DNA from: CBDAUN01 sp965200645
GTDB taxonomy: Bacteria; Pseudomonadota; Gammaproteobacteria; Arenicellales; JAJDZL01
Assembly (NCBI GenBank): GCA_965200645.1
Contig: CBDAUN010000002.1
Location: 310,001-374,000 of the forward strand
Reading direction: 5' to 3'
DNA length: 64,000 nucleotides
Each line of letters begins with the position of its first letter. Position 1 is the first letter of the stretch. The translations under genes were made by a program, and so were the position numbers. Below the pieces are notes generated by a model, which was not told the origin of the DNA, did not search any database, and worked only from the letters and a program-made list of their open reading frames with translations. Below, one piece after another: positions 1 to 8,421 of this stretch.

Positions 1-405
1 ATCAAAGAAATCATGGCAGAGGCTCAGGACAGGGACTCGATTGCCCATCAATACGCCAACGGCTATCCATACATTTTTGAAGTTGGCTTACCCCATGCCA
101 GAGCATTTCAGCAAAATTTCAAAAATGAAATCACAGTTGTCACTGCATTATTCTTACTGTTTCTCTCTGAGTATCCAGACTCCCACATTGTTCGTCAATT
201 TGGCTTGAAAACGGCATGTTCAGTTCAAGTCATTGCAGCTAGTTTGCTGCAAAATTTAGCGGATGCAGGAGAGTTGGATGAGGTGTTCAGTGAGTTTTCC
301 AGATACGATACCCTGTGGAAAAACACAGAACTGAATCCAGGTACAAGTGCTGACCTAACCGTTGCAACTATGCTGGCATTGAAAATTGAGGAGAATGTAG
401 GATAA
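1..405 (+). CDS. CitG-like (triphosphoribosyl-dephospho-CoA synthase family) protein, 5'-truncated
   Basis: The reading frame is open to the first base of the window, so this is the C-terminal part of a longer protein whose start lies upstream. The end of the protein has the family pattern NPGTSADLTVATM, which matches the glycine/threonine/aspartate motif near the C-terminus of CitG/MdcB-type enzymes. Members of this family occur as uncharacterised partners in the tetrahydromethanopterin gene clusters of methylotrophs, and the next gene here is fae. The role in cofactor synthesis is therefore an inference from context; citrate or malonate decarboxylase activation seems unlikely with no such genes nearby. 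Confidence 0.7.
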   Translation: MKEIMAEAQDRDSIAHQYANGYPYIFEVGLPHARAFQQNFKNEITVVTALFLLFLSEYPDSHIVRQFGLKTACSVQVIAASLLQNLADAGELDEVFSEFSRYDTLWKNTELNPGTSADLTVATMLALKIEENVG

Positions 406-496
406 TTGCAGACGACGTTTCGAAATTGGAATCACGTCTCACACAAACAACAATTCATAAATCTGATTCAACAACCACCCCTCAGAGGAGGCAAAA

Positions 497-1006
497 ATGA
501 CAAAAATAAATAATGTATGTGTAGGAGAGTCATTGGTCGGTGATGGCAATGAAGTCGCTCACATTGACTTGATTATTGGTCCCCGCGGTTCAGCCGCCGA
601 GTCCGCTTTCTGTAACAGTCTTTGTAACAACAAAGATGGATTTACCAGTCTACTGGCTGTAGCTTCACCCAATGTTCCAGCGAAGCCAAATACAGTGATG
701 TTCAATAAAGTTACCATGAAAGGTGCAAAGCAAGCTGTACAGATGTTTGGCCCGGCTCAAAGAGGTGTTGCCATGGCAGTTATTGATAGTGTTGAAGACG
801 GCACCATCCCTCAAGATGAAGCGGATGATTTGTTCGTTTGTGTCGGTGTGTTTATTCACTGGGAAGCAGAAGACGATGCAAAGATTCAAGACTACAACTA
901 CGAGGCAACTCGTGAAGCGATCCGACGTGCTGTTACCGGCAAGCCAAATGCAGCAGATGTTATCGCTCAAAAAGGAATCGAACATCCATTTGGCGCTCAC
1001 GCTTAA
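497..1006 (+). CDS. fae: Formaldehyde-activating enzyme
   Basis: Fae catalyses condensation of formaldehyde with tetrahydromethanopterin to methylene-H4MPT in the cytoplasm, the entry step of the H4MPT-linked formaldehyde oxidation route. The 169-residue length is normal for Fae. The N-terminal motif EVAHIDLIIG carries the conserved histidine (His22 here) known as the catalytic residue, and the GPRGSAAESAF and GPAQRGVAMAV stretches are typical of the family. A strong ribosome binding site (GAGGAGG, 6 nt before the ATG) suggests high expression, as is usual for Fae in methylotrophs. It lies between a CitG-like gene and a pterin carbinolamine dehydratase gene. Assignment is secure; the physiological formaldehyde source is not shown here. 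Confidence 0.96.
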   Translation: MTKINNVCVGESLVGDGNEVAHIDLIIGPRGSAAESAFCNSLCNNKDGFTSLLAVASPNVPAKPNTVMFNKVTMKGAKQAVQMFGPAQRGVAMAVIDSVEDGTIPQDEADDLFVCVGVFIHWEAEDDAKIQDYNYEATREAIRRAVTGKPNAADVIAQKGIEHPFGAHA

Positions 1007-1032
1007 GTAGCAACCAAAGAAAATCTTTTTTG

Positions 1033-1076
1033 ATGCCGGCTGTGCGGTTGTTCACCGTACAGTCAGCATTTCTATG
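1033..1076 (+). terminator. Hairpin after fae, possible terminator or processing site
   Basis: A 16-position stem (ATGC... paired with ...GCAT, one C/A mismatch and two G-T pairs) closes over a 5-nt TGTTC loop between 1033 and 1069. It is followed by a weak T-rich tail (TTCTAT). It sits 27 nt after the fae stop codon and could terminate or protect the abundant fae transcript before the pcd gene. The tail is poor for a classical rho-independent terminator, so partial read-through is likely. Confidence 0.45.
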
Positions 1077-1179
1077 TACGGTTAGAGTTCATCCGGTCAT
1101 ATTGATTTAATGGATAAAGTAAACTGATATTTGGGCAAAAATCCAAATACAGAAACTGTACCAATTGAGGAGATAACCA

Positions 1180-1572
1180 ATGTCAGACACTACCCCTGAT
1201 CGTCGACTGGAAGAGACATTCGATGAAGCCACCATAGAACGAAGGCTTTCTGAGGAACTGCCGCACTGGTTTTACGAAAATGGCTGGATCCGAAGGAAAT
1301 ATCGCACTACTGGCTGGAAGAGCACATTAATGGTAATTAATACAGTGGGACACCTATCGGAAGCCGCTTGGCATCATCCCGACCTCGCTGCATCCTATGC
1401 ATTCGTAGTCGTCAAGTTAATGAATCATGCAGCAAAGGGCATTACAGAAAAGGACTTTGCACTTGCGAAAAAGATTGAAGAGGTGGTGCAATGGCAACCC
1501 GGAGTCGAGGATGGTCCACTTGAAGGCACTCCTACAGATGCCCGATTCCGCTATGTCAAATACGATGGGTAA
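1180..1572 (+). CDS. Pterin-4a-carbinolamine dehydratase family protein
   Basis: This 130-residue protein belongs to the PCD/DCoH (PhhB) family, which dehydrates 4a-hydroxypterins. The central HLSEAAWHHPDL segment followed by VVVKLMNHAAKGITEKD matches the family's conserved histidine-containing core, where paired histidines form the active site. It has a clear GAGGAG ribosome binding site. No phenylalanine hydroxylase gene is adjacent; instead the gene lies between fae and a pterin-synthesis fusion. PCD homologues are known members of methylotroph H4MPT clusters, so a role in H4MPT synthesis or repair is more likely than phenylalanine catabolism. That role is inferred. Confidence 0.85.
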   Translation: MSDTTPDRRLEETFDEATIERRLSEELPHWFYENGWIRRKYRTTGWKSTLMVINTVGHLSEAAWHHPDLAASYAFVVVKLMNHAAKGITEKDFALAKKIEEVVQWQPGVEDGPLEGTPTDARFRYVKYDG

Positions 1573-1612
1573 TTGTTGTTCCAGGAAAATTTAGTTATTT
1601 AGTTGTGCTTTC

Positions 1613-2923
1613 ATGGCTCAAGGAACTAATGTACTTATCAATCTTGGATCAAATTTCGGTGATCGTAGACAGAATCTCTACGACGGAATTCAACAAATTC
1701 AACAACTCGATTTTTCGGTCAATAAAATCTCGCCCGTAGTAGAGTCGCCAGCCTTGTTGCCAACCGGTTCCCCTTCTGAATGGAATCGTCCATTTCTGAA
1801 TGTCAACTTACACGGGGTTGGAAATCTTGGAGTGGATGCATTCTATCGCTCTACCAAAAAAATTCAAAAGGAATACAAAAGGTATTGCGCTTCGAATTAT
1901 TCGCCTCGCAGTCTTGACATTGACATTATTGCTTGGGGAGATGAGGTGGTTTCGCTAAATGGCAAGGAATTACCAAACTCATCACTCCATACAAAATCCT
2001 TTGTAATGTCTCCTCTAGTGCACACTGCTCCAGAATTTGAGTTCGTTAACGCCAACAAAACTGCTTTCGAAATTAGTTGTTCTCAGTCGCTTCCGTATCA
2101 CATTCCACTTTGGATGGGCATTGTAAACGTGACGCCTGATTCGTTTTCTGGCAACAAAGGTGATTTTGAGTTAACCAAGATTCAAGCAACCGTAGAAAAG
2201 ATGATCAGTAGTGGGGTAAATATCATTGATGTCGGAGCTGAATCCACTAGACCTAATGCAACACCTTTAAGTGCAGAACAGGAGTGGAAAAGACTGGCAG
2301 GTGTGTTGGAGGTTGTCAAAGAGTCGCTAAGTAAATCACTGTTTCCACCTCGATTAAGCATAGATACCTATCATCCGGAAACAGTTGAAAAGGCTTTAAA
2401 AGTCGGCATTGACATGGTAAATGACGTATCTGGATTGAGTAGTGGCAAAATGATCTCACTGGTTCGAGAAAGTAATGTTGAAGTTGTCGCAATGCACAGT
2501 GTGACTGTACCGGTAGATCCAATGGTTTCCATCGATGATTCGAAGGATGCTGTTGAATTCTATGAAAAGTGGCTACGAATTCAGCAAGACCGTTGGAGTC
2601 AGGCAAAACTCAATCTGGACCGAATTATTGTCGATCCCGGAATAGGGTTTGGTAAAAGCAGCTTGCAAGCCTTAGACTTGATGCGTTCCATATCTCGAAT
2701 TCGAAAACTTGGGCAGCGGGTTCTAATCGGTCACTCACGCAAACGATTCTTGAAGTCGTTTGCCCAGCGAGAGAGTTCAGATCTGGATATGGAAACAGTT
2801 GCAACTTCCTTACATATGAGTTCTCAAAATGTGGATATTCTGCGCGTTCACGACGTTGAGAGTCATACGCGTGCCTACTTGAGTTATGCGCATCTGCTCA
2901 ATCAGAGAATTGAATTGGAGTAG
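1613..2923 (+). CDS. HPPK-DHPS fusion (hydroxymethyldihydropterin pyrophosphokinase / dihydropteroate synthase)
   Basis: Residues 1 to about 160 form a FolK-like domain: NLGSNFGDRRQNL at the start and SPRSLDIDIIAWGDE near residue 105, the latter holding the metal-binding aspartates. Residues from about 165 to the end form a FolP-like TIM barrel with GIVNVTPDSFS, DVGAESTRPNA, LSIDTYHPETV, MVNDVSGL, VDPGIGFGK and GHSRKRFL. The two enzymes perform consecutive steps, pyrophosphorylation of hydroxymethyldihydropterin and its coupling to p-aminobenzoate. Such fusions are common in eukaryotes and Chlamydiae but less so in Proteobacteria. It may serve folate, H4MPT or both. The 3' end lies only 4 nt from the converging DUF447 gene. 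Confidence 0.9.
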   Translation: MAQGTNVLINLGSNFGDRRQNLYDGIQQIQQLDFSVNKISPVVESPALLPTGSPSEWNRPFLNVNLHGVGNLGVDAFYRSTKKIQKEYKRYCASNYSPRSLDIDIIAWGDEVVSLNGKELPNSSLHTKSFVMSPLVHTAPEFEFVNANKTAFEISCSQSLPYHIPLWMGIVNVTPDSFSGNKGDFELTKIQATVEKMISSGVNIIDVGAESTRPNATPLSAEQEWKRLAGVLEVVKESLSKSLFPPRLSIDTYHPETVEKALKVGIDMVNDVSGLSSGKMISLVRESNVEVVAMHSVTVPVDPMVSIDDSKDAVEFYEKWLRIQQDRWSQAKLNLDRIIVDPGIGFGKSSLQALDLMRSISRIRKLGQRVLIGHSRKRFLKSFAQRESSDLDMETVATSLHMSSQNVDILRVHDVESHTRAYLSYAHLLNQRIELE

Positions 2924-2927
2924 TGGT

Positions 2928-3500
2928 TTAAGTTTGTGATTGCGATTTGTTGTCCCGAAATTTTGAAACTTCATCCAGTAACCACTCCCAAGCGATCAGT
3001 TCCCTTTGACCGGCAGTCTTGTCGATAGCGATCGACAAGTACTCCAGTTCAGAATCAATTTTCGTTTCCGAAAGCATCGATAGGCGACTAATTAAAATTG
3101 CCGCTTCAATAACCGCCGCCTGAGCACGATTAAACCCAGCGAAGGGTGCCATAGTCTTTGACTTAGTTTCTTGAAGGAACACTTTTGGCCGAAGAGCGTC
3201 ATCTTCCATTTTACAAACTTGCAGTTCACGGAAGGCTAAAGCGCATTCTAATATCCTGCCGGGTACTGTAGTTGCCGGCACGGTAGGCCAATCAGTGCGC
3301 CCTGTTAGGCAACCAGCAAACACCCGCACATCATCCGTGAAATTCACCACTGCACAATGAGTGGAAAGGAGATTTGAAAGTGTTTGTGAGGGCTTGAATG
3401 GTGCAATGACGACCAACGAGTCCTGATAACGAATACCCATTGGAGCAATGTGTACAGAGCCTTCATCGTCCACTGTAGTGACGATGACTTCGTGAATCAT
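2928..3500 (-). CDS. DUF447 family protein (H4MPT-cluster associated)
   Basis: The 190-residue protein starts IHEVIVTTVDDEGSVHIAPMGI, followed by a segment resembling flavin-binding split barrels (VVIAPFKPSQTLSNLL). DUF447 proteins are found in methanogens and in the H4MPT clusters of methylotrophic bacteria; their reaction is not established. Its ATG overlaps the stop codon of the upstream DHPS-like gene by 4 nt (ATGA), so the two are probably translationally coupled and work in the same pathway. Family assignment is moderately firm; any enzymatic role is inference. Confidence 0.75.
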   Translation of the reverse strand: MIHEVIVTTVDDEGSVHIAPMGIRYQDSLVVIAPFKPSQTLSNLLSTHCAVVNFTDDVRVFAGCLTGRTDWPTVPATTVPGRILECALAFRELQVCKMEDDALRPKVFLQETKSKTMAPFAGFNRAQAAVIEAAILISRLSMLSETKIDSELEYLSIAIDKTAGQRELIAWEWLLDEVSKFRDNKSQSQT

Positions 3501-4897
3501 GATTCGTCGTTCCTGCCTTTTTTCATCTCAGTGCTGACTGGTTTGTCGTATTCATTTGCAGGAAGATCTTCTGGCAAGATACCGCCCCAACTTAAATCCC
3601 GATCCTGTAAGTATCGTTTGCCCAAATGCCATGCAATTTGGGCTTTGGTCAATTCTGCACCAAGATAAAAGGCGTGTGACCCATCTTCTTCAACATTGAG
3701 GTTTGGAAATAGATCAAAAGGGTTGGTCGACACAAACAATCCGGCTCGATTAAAAATGTAGATTCCTTCTTCACCAACTCGAATTCTAAAACTGGGGTCT
3801 TTGATCATTTCAGCCAGTTCACGAATTTCCTCGTCCGAATCCGCAAAGGGTTTCTTTTCGTGTAGCGTAATTAGACTTTCGTCAAATCCCTTCGGAATAC
3901 TAGCATCCGATTTTGCCGCATACATCATTCTACGGGCCAAGTCGGTTTCTCTAATAACGGTATGCGCATGTTTGCTTACCTGTGTTGTCAAAACTGCCTT
4001 AGCATCAATTTCAGATACGATTCCCATGAGCAGCGCAGTCATACCGGTAGTATCTGCGTCGGTTAACTCCGTGAGGTTGCCAATACCAACCATAATGTCA
4101 ATTTGAGGATATTTGGCTCTCAATTCATGATATTGAACAATGGATTGAGTAAATCCGAAGTGAATTGGCGTCAAAATTGAATCCGCCATGAATGCGTTTC
4201 CCTGTTCGAGCAAAGCATCAATCGCGCGATACAGTGATGGAATTCCATACTCCTCGTCTGGAATCAGAATCGGAATACTGTCCGTTTCATCACAAATCCA
4301 CAAAGTACTCTCCGTCAGACTCAGTAGGTAGTCTGCACCCGCATGAGCTCCGGTAAGTAGTTCAGCGCTATTGAGTGAGTCAATACTGACGGCAAAGTCT
4401 TCAGTTTTCAGCGTTTCAATTGACTCTTTGAGATGTGTAAACTCAACTTCCGGCAGGGTGCCAACATCAATCACATCCGCACCAGCTCGACGAAAGGCAT
4501 AGGCTGCTTCGACGATTGCTTCCACACTCATATTCGGTGCGTCAACAATTTCGGCAAAAATTGACGCCGAGTAATTATCGAGAGAAATTTTGCGATTAGT
4601 CGAGCCGAAGTATTCCGGCAAATCCTTCAGCTCTTTAGGACCGCGGTCGACTGGAATTTGAAAGTGTTCGGACAAATCATCGGGGTCAAACGCACATAAC
4701 CCAGGGAGTAACATTCGATCAAAATTTTCAACATTCTGCAATCGGCGCTTAATCATTTCACTAGTCATCAGAGCTGCAACGCTTACACCAAGTTGCCTAA
4801 TCTCATAGGTGAACGCCTTGTCATCCAATGATTCGAGAATGCGCTGCAGATTGGTTTCTGCCAGTCGTCCAGTGAGAAAAAGGATTCGTTCTGGCAT
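3497..4897 (-). CDS. Dihydropteroate synthase-like protein of H4MPT clusters
   Basis: The N-terminal third (ILFLTGRLAETNLQRIL onward) is a separate domain seen in the archaeal/methylotroph DHPS-related family. The middle holds a pterin-binding TIM barrel: AGADVIDVGTLPE, FAVSIDSLNSAELL, and MVGIGNLTELTDADTTGM, the last being characteristic of this family rather than of FolP. Methanopterin is built from a pterin and a ribofuranosylaniline, and this enzyme class is the leading candidate for that coupling or a related step. The ATG at 4897 is preferred over the TTG two codons upstream because family members usually begin just before ILF(L/V)TGRLAE. It is coupled to the DUF447 gene by a 4-nt overlap. 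Confidence 0.82.
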   Translation of the reverse strand: MPERILFLTGRLAETNLQRILESLDDKAFTYEIRQLGVSVAALMTSEMIKRRLQNVENFDRMLLPGLCAFDPDDLSEHFQIPVDRGPKELKDLPEYFGSTNRKISLDNYSASIFAEIVDAPNMSVEAIVEAAYAFRRAGADVIDVGTLPEVEFTHLKESIETLKTEDFAVSIDSLNSAELLTGAHAGADYLLSLTESTLWICDETDSIPILIPDEEYGIPSLYRAIDALLEQGNAFMADSILTPIHFGFTQSIVQYHELRAKYPQIDIMVGIGNLTELTDADTTGMTALLMGIVSEIDAKAVLTTQVSKHAHTVIRETDLARRMMYAAKSDASIPKGFDESLITLHEKKPFADSDEEIRELAEMIKDPSFRIRVGEEGIYIFNRAGLFVSTNPFDLFPNLNVEEDGSHAFYLGAELTKAQIAWHLGKRYLQDRDLSWGGILPEDLPANEYDKPVSTEMKKGRNDES

Positions 4898-5015
4898 GGA
4901 CAATTCTAGTTGCTGTGAATTTGTGTTCTACAGGTTTGAATTATTTCAATAATTCAACAACTTAAAACAACTGCAGGTTGAGGAATTGAAGCGAGACTAC
5001 GCAATTCACCAACAC

Positions 5016-5567
5016 TTAATTCTGCAAGCTGGCTATTCGGTCTTCAAGTGCCGTTTGCAAGTCGCCAACGTTTGTGACCAAAGTGGTGTCCTCAAACTCT
5101 CCAATTCTATGTGCACAATCTAAATCAATCTTTCGAGGGTAGACGGTCACCATTTTTCCCGGTGCTGGGGTGATTACCACCGGTTCGGTATCACAGGCAT
5201 AAACAACAGCAGGAATTCGACACTTACCCGCTTGTGCAAAAACGTTAGTCACTAATGTGTCGGATATTCCCGCTACGCATTTTGCAACCGTATTGGATGT
5301 TGCAGGAGCAACGATCAATGTATGGTAATTTCCCTCATAAAACTGTCCCACAGGTACTGCACTGGCAGTGGAGTCGTGAAACATGCGAATACCGGCTTCC
5401 TTCAGTCGCTCCTTGTACTTGTACATGACCAGGACTTCTTCAACTGCACGACTCAAAAACAAGTCAACGTCGTCTAAAGTCATCAGGATATCCAAGCACT
5501 CCTTCAGGTCGTGACCTGATCCGGTCAAAGCCCATGCAATACGAGCATTTTCGTATTTGCGTGCCAT
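5016..5567 (-). CDS. DmrB/AfpA-like flavoprotein, probable dihydromethanopterin reductase
   Basis: This is an FMN-binding flavoprotein of the archaeoflavoprotein type: RIAWALTGSGH at the N-terminus, then LIVAPATSNTVAKCVAGISDTLVTNVFAQA, the phosphate/flavin-binding region shared with CoaC-like decarboxylases, and VTVYPRKIDLD near the end. DmrB of methanogens, and homologues in methylotrophs, reduce dihydromethanopterin to the active tetrahydro form. Location 112 nt upstream of the DHPS-like gene on the same strand supports that role. An ATG at 5567 is chosen over the TTG at 5573. CoaC-like decarboxylase activity is a less likely alternative. Confidence 0.8.
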   Translation of the reverse strand: MARKYENARIAWALTGSGHDLKECLDILMTLDDVDLFLSRAVEEVLVMYKYKERLKEAGIRMFHDSTASAVPVGQFYEGNYHTLIVAPATSNTVAKCVAGISDTLVTNVFAQAGKCRIPAVVYACDTEPVVITPAPGKMVTVYPRKIDLDCAHRIGEFEDTTLVTNVGDLQTALEDRIASLQN

Positions 5568-5628
5568 ATTCAAATACTCATAGAGTAGGTGGCAGGAAAC
5601 AGAATGTAAACCTCTATCGAGGCAGTAC

Positions 5629-7119
5629 TCATTTCTGCCACGAAAGCTCGGTTCTTATTTTCTTTTGCTTCTCCTTAACTCGTTCGGCTCTATAGAAGTC
5701 GTTTCCTGCAATATCTTCAGCAAGATTGAGTTGTTTCATAGCTGCATTCAACTGACCGTTCAAGTAGTAGTACTCAGCTGTAGAAAAGTGAACGTCAAAT
5801 GCATCATTGGCTTGTGCTGATGCTCGAGCGTGCAGTTTGTGTAACCGAGGAATTTTAGGGTGATCGAGAATTATTTTGCGCACGAGCCGCTTTGCTTCCT
5901 TTGCTTGTTTGGCGTCGAGCAAAATATTGGCGTATAGTTCAGCGAGAGAAAGGGATTGATTGAACTTAAGTGCGTTTTCAAGAATTTGCTTTGCAGATTC
6001 CGAATTGCCGCTGGCCAATTCTATTTCAGCGTTGGCAAGAATAAACCAAGTATTGTTCGGGTCTTTTGTTATCAACTTTCCAATATTCTGTTGCGCCTCA
6101 TCGTGTCTATTGTCTTTCGACAATGCGAGTGCAAGCCCGTATAAACCAGCATTGCCTTGATCTCCCTGGTCTACTTGTTCGACAAATGATGCGACGGTGG
6201 CGGACGGAACAAAGTTGTTCAGGACTGTAGATCTGGCTTTTGCCAGTTGGAAGTCGTTCGAGTCAGCATCATAGTTTCTCCCTTCGTAAGCTCTTAGCCG
6301 GTTTTCAACATTAGCGATTCTTTCTGGTGTAAGTGGATGGGTGTTATGTATCGATGACTGTCGGGCACCTGCCAACCGAATCCACTGTTCCAAGGAATCC
6401 ATAAAGTTCCTGGCCTGTCTTGGTTCAATATTGGATGCAGCAAGAATTCGAAGTGCAATAGCATCAGCTTCACGCTCAAAGTGTAGTGTATACCGAATAA
6501 GTGCATCCTTTTGCGCAGCAGCAGCCGTAACCGCCAATCCCAATCCTTCGCTTCCGCCAGCAATAAGGCCGCCCAACACTGCAATCATTGATGGGACAGC
6601 CAGGTCCTTCTGTCTTTCCATCATCTGTGGGAGATGTCTTTGGGTGTGGTGTGCGATTTCATGTGCGACGACCGAAGCAAATTCTCCTTCTGTTGCTGCC
6701 AAATCGACAAGCCCAGTGAAAAACACAAATGTAGCACCCGGACCTGCCAGTGCATTGACTGCGTTATTGTCAACAATAATCACTCTGAAGTTGCTGGAGT
6801 CAAATCCTGCATTAGCCGCAAGTCGCTTTGCGAGCCCTGTAACATAATCCGATAGTTGCGGGTCTTCGACAATCGTCATTTGTTCTCGAATGAGTTTTAG
6901 AAATTCTCTGGCTACGATTTCATCCTGAATCGTTGTCAGGACTGGTGCAACGTTTGGCTGGGCGTCAGGAAGTGGAACTTGACTTGCCCCTTTTGCAATT
7001 GATAAGCCAATCAAAATAAGCACAGCGATGACCACCAGGTAGGTAGGGTGTCTTAACTGCGTGAATCTACAAAGCATGAAATAGACCGTTGAATAGTAAT
7101 TGGGAGAGTGGAACGCCAA
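5629..7119 (-). CDS. bepA: BepA-like M48 metalloprotease with TPR domain
   Basis: The protein is 496 residues, close to BepA of Enterobacteria (about 490). It has an N-terminal membrane/signal segment (roughly residues 27-43), then an M48 protease domain with the zinc motif HEIAH (His153, Glu154, His157) and the downstream zinc ligand region FEREADAIALRIL. The C-terminal part contains repeated helical pairs of TPR type (for example DPNNTWFILANAEIELASGN). BepA acts in the periplasm in assembly or removal of outer-membrane LptD and BAM substrates. A start at the second Met (residue 15) would give a more compact signal peptide. It diverges from the dsr genes. Confidence 0.88.
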   Translation of the reverse strand: MAFHSPNYYSTVYFMLCRFTQLRHPTYLVVIAVLILIGLSIAKGASQVPLPDAQPNVAPVLTTIQDEIVAREFLKLIREQMTIVEDPQLSDYVTGLAKRLAANAGFDSSNFRVIIVDNNAVNALAGPGATFVFFTGLVDLAATEGEFASVVAHEIAHHTQRHLPQMMERQKDLAVPSMIAVLGGLIAGGSEGLGLAVTAAAAQKDALIRYTLHFEREADAIALRILAASNIEPRQARNFMDSLEQWIRLAGARQSSIHNTHPLTPERIANVENRLRAYEGRNYDADSNDFQLAKARSTVLNNFVPSATVASFVEQVDQGDQGNAGLYGLALALSKDNRHDEAQQNIGKLITKDPNNTWFILANAEIELASGNSESAKQILENALKFNQSLSLAELYANILLDAKQAKEAKRLVRKIILDHPKIPRLHKLHARASAQANDAFDVHFSTAEYYYLNGQLNAAMKQLNLAEDIAGNDFYRAERVKEKQKKIRTELSWQK

Positions 7120-7188
7120 GCGTTCTAAGTATTTTACTCGCTGTTAGTATCCCTGAAGTTTCACCATGACTTGTGATAGGAGCATAGG

Positions 7189-7215
7189 TTGAGACGAAAC
7201 AGCGTGACATATAAT
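7189..7215 (+). promoter_or_regulatory. Candidate promoter of the dsr operon
   Basis: A perfect TATAAT at 7210-7215 follows TTGAGA at 7189-7194 with a short 15-nt spacer, about 85 nt ahead of dsrE. The -10 element is good but the spacing is suboptimal, so activation by a regulator is possible. The position shows that dsrE is likely the first gene of its transcript. Confidence 0.4.
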
Positions 7216-7299
7216 TGAAACAACATGCTACTGATGCCCACAATGGCGTAAATTTTTTTTCATAGGTCGCAAGCGTCGCCATAAATCTGAAACAGATCA

Positions 7300-7692
7300 A
7301 TGAAGTTCAATATTTTGGTCAACGAAGGTCCCTATACTCATCAAGCTTCCGATACCGCCTATCAATTCGCGTATGCCGCCATCAATTCAGGACACGAAGT
7401 GGTGCAAGTCTTCTTTTATCACGATGGTGTCTACAATAGCACAAAGTTGAGTGTACCCCCCATAGATGATCGCGATATTGTCAAGCGATGGGTAGCGTTT
7501 GCCGAAGACCACGGCGTTAAATTGAACGTGTGTGTAGCGGCAAGTCAACGTAGGGGAATTCTTGATTCATCCGAAGCAAGGCGTCACGCACGGGATTCGG
7601 ATAATGTGGATAGTCAATTTCACATTACCGGCATTGGACAATTTATAGAAGGTGCGATTGTTGCTGATCGAACGATTGTGTTCGGCGACTGA
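7300..7692 (+). CDS. dsrE: Sulfur transferase subunit DsrE (TusD homologue)
   Basis: The 130-residue protein matches the DsrE/TusD family along its length: NEGPYTHQASDTAYQFA at the N-terminus, VVQVFFYHDGVYN, and NVCVAASQRRGI where Cys78 is the persulfide-carrying active cysteine. DsrE forms a heterohexamer with DsrF and DsrH and passes sulfane sulfur to DsrC, or to TusE in tRNA thiolation. The neighbours dsrF, dsrH and dsrC follow in the canonical order. No dsrAB gene precedes it; the upstream gene is bepA on the opposite strand. Confidence 0.92.
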   Translation: MKFNILVNEGPYTHQASDTAYQFAYAAINSGHEVVQVFFYHDGVYNSTKLSVPPIDDRDIVKRWVAFAEDHGVKLNVCVAASQRRGILDSSEARRHARDSDNVDSQFHITGIGQFIEGAIVADRTIVFGD

Positions 7693-7713
7693 GCCAGGAT
7701 AGGTTTTGAAGCA

Positions 7714-8106
7714 TTGAACAGTATCTCAAAAAGAATTATCTTCGTATTTCGGCGGGCTCCGTATGGAACAATCTATGCTCAAGAAGCATTGGATATGCTA
7801 ATGACAGGTGCTGCATTTGATCAAATTGTGTGCCTGGCATTTCTTGATGACGGCGTCTTTCAACTAAAGCGAGGACAAAGCCCACAAGTCATTGGAATGA
7901 AGCACTATTCTCGAGCATTCGGAGCGCTTGGTGACTTCGAAGTGACCAGTGTTTTTGTCGAGCTAGAGTCGCTAAAAACCCGTGGATTGAATCAGTCTGA
8001 TCTCATCGAAATAAACGATGAAGATGACAAAAACATGGTTAAAGTCATTCCAACAATCGAATTGGCAACTGTTATGAATGAACAAGACATAGTCCTTCAG
8101 GTTTGA
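7714..8106 (+). CDS. dsrF: Sulfur transferase subunit DsrF (TusC homologue)
   Basis: This DsrF/TusC family protein begins ISKRIIFVFRRAPYGTIYAQEALDM and contains the VCLAFLDDGVFQLKRGQ segment typical of the second subunit of the DsrEFH heterohexamer. It starts with TTG 21 nt after dsrE and is followed 6 nt later by dsrH. It has a structural and probably non-catalytic role in the complex, as known for DsrF. The C-terminal tail (roughly the last 20 residues) is a little longer than in TusC. Confidence 0.9.
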   Translation: MNSISKRIIFVFRRAPYGTIYAQEALDMLMTGAAFDQIVCLAFLDDGVFQLKRGQSPQVIGMKHYSRAFGALGDFEVTSVFVELESLKTRGLNQSDLIEINDEDDKNMVKVIPTIELATVMNEQDIVLQV

Positions 8107-8112
8107 AGAATT

Positions 8113-8415
8113 ATGCTTCACACTGTTAACAAGTCCCCAAATGAAAAACTCAGTTTGATGAGTTGTCTAAGGCTTGCGACTCCTGGAAGTGACATTCTAC
8201 TCATCGAAGATGGTGTCTATGCCAGCCTATCCGGAGCGGCGATGGCGCCAATGATGCACGAAGCAGTAGAAAAGTTTTCTGTATACGTACTGGAACCCGA
8301 TCTTACGGTTCGAGGGTTGCAGTCATCTGCAATTGTTGATGGCATTTCAAAAATTGACTATGCAGGGTTTGTTTCGCTCGCTGTTCAGAATCAAAGCATA
8401 CAGTCTTGGCTATAA
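8113..8415 (+). CDS. dsrH: Sulfur transferase subunit DsrH (TusB homologue)
   Basis: A 100-residue DsrH/TusB family protein: MLHTVNKSP at the start, LRLATPGSDILLIEDGVYA in the core and a C-terminal tryptophan (SWL) usual for the family. The cysteine found in some DsrH proteins in the segment after the core is not obvious; the only cysteine is Cys16 (SCLRL). It completes the DsrEFH sulfur carrier complex and is tightly packed between dsrF (6 nt) and dsrC (6 nt). Confidence 0.88.
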   Translation: MLHTVNKSPNEKLSLMSCLRLATPGSDILLIEDGVYASLSGAAMAPMMHEAVEKFSVYVLEPDLTVRGLQSSAIVDGISKIDYAGFVSLAVQNQSIQSWL

Positions 8416-8421
8416 CCACTC

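Noticed and set aside
665..1010. Open frames on the opposite and third strands over fae
   Set aside because: The fae frame carries a complete, well-conserved protein; the others show no family features.
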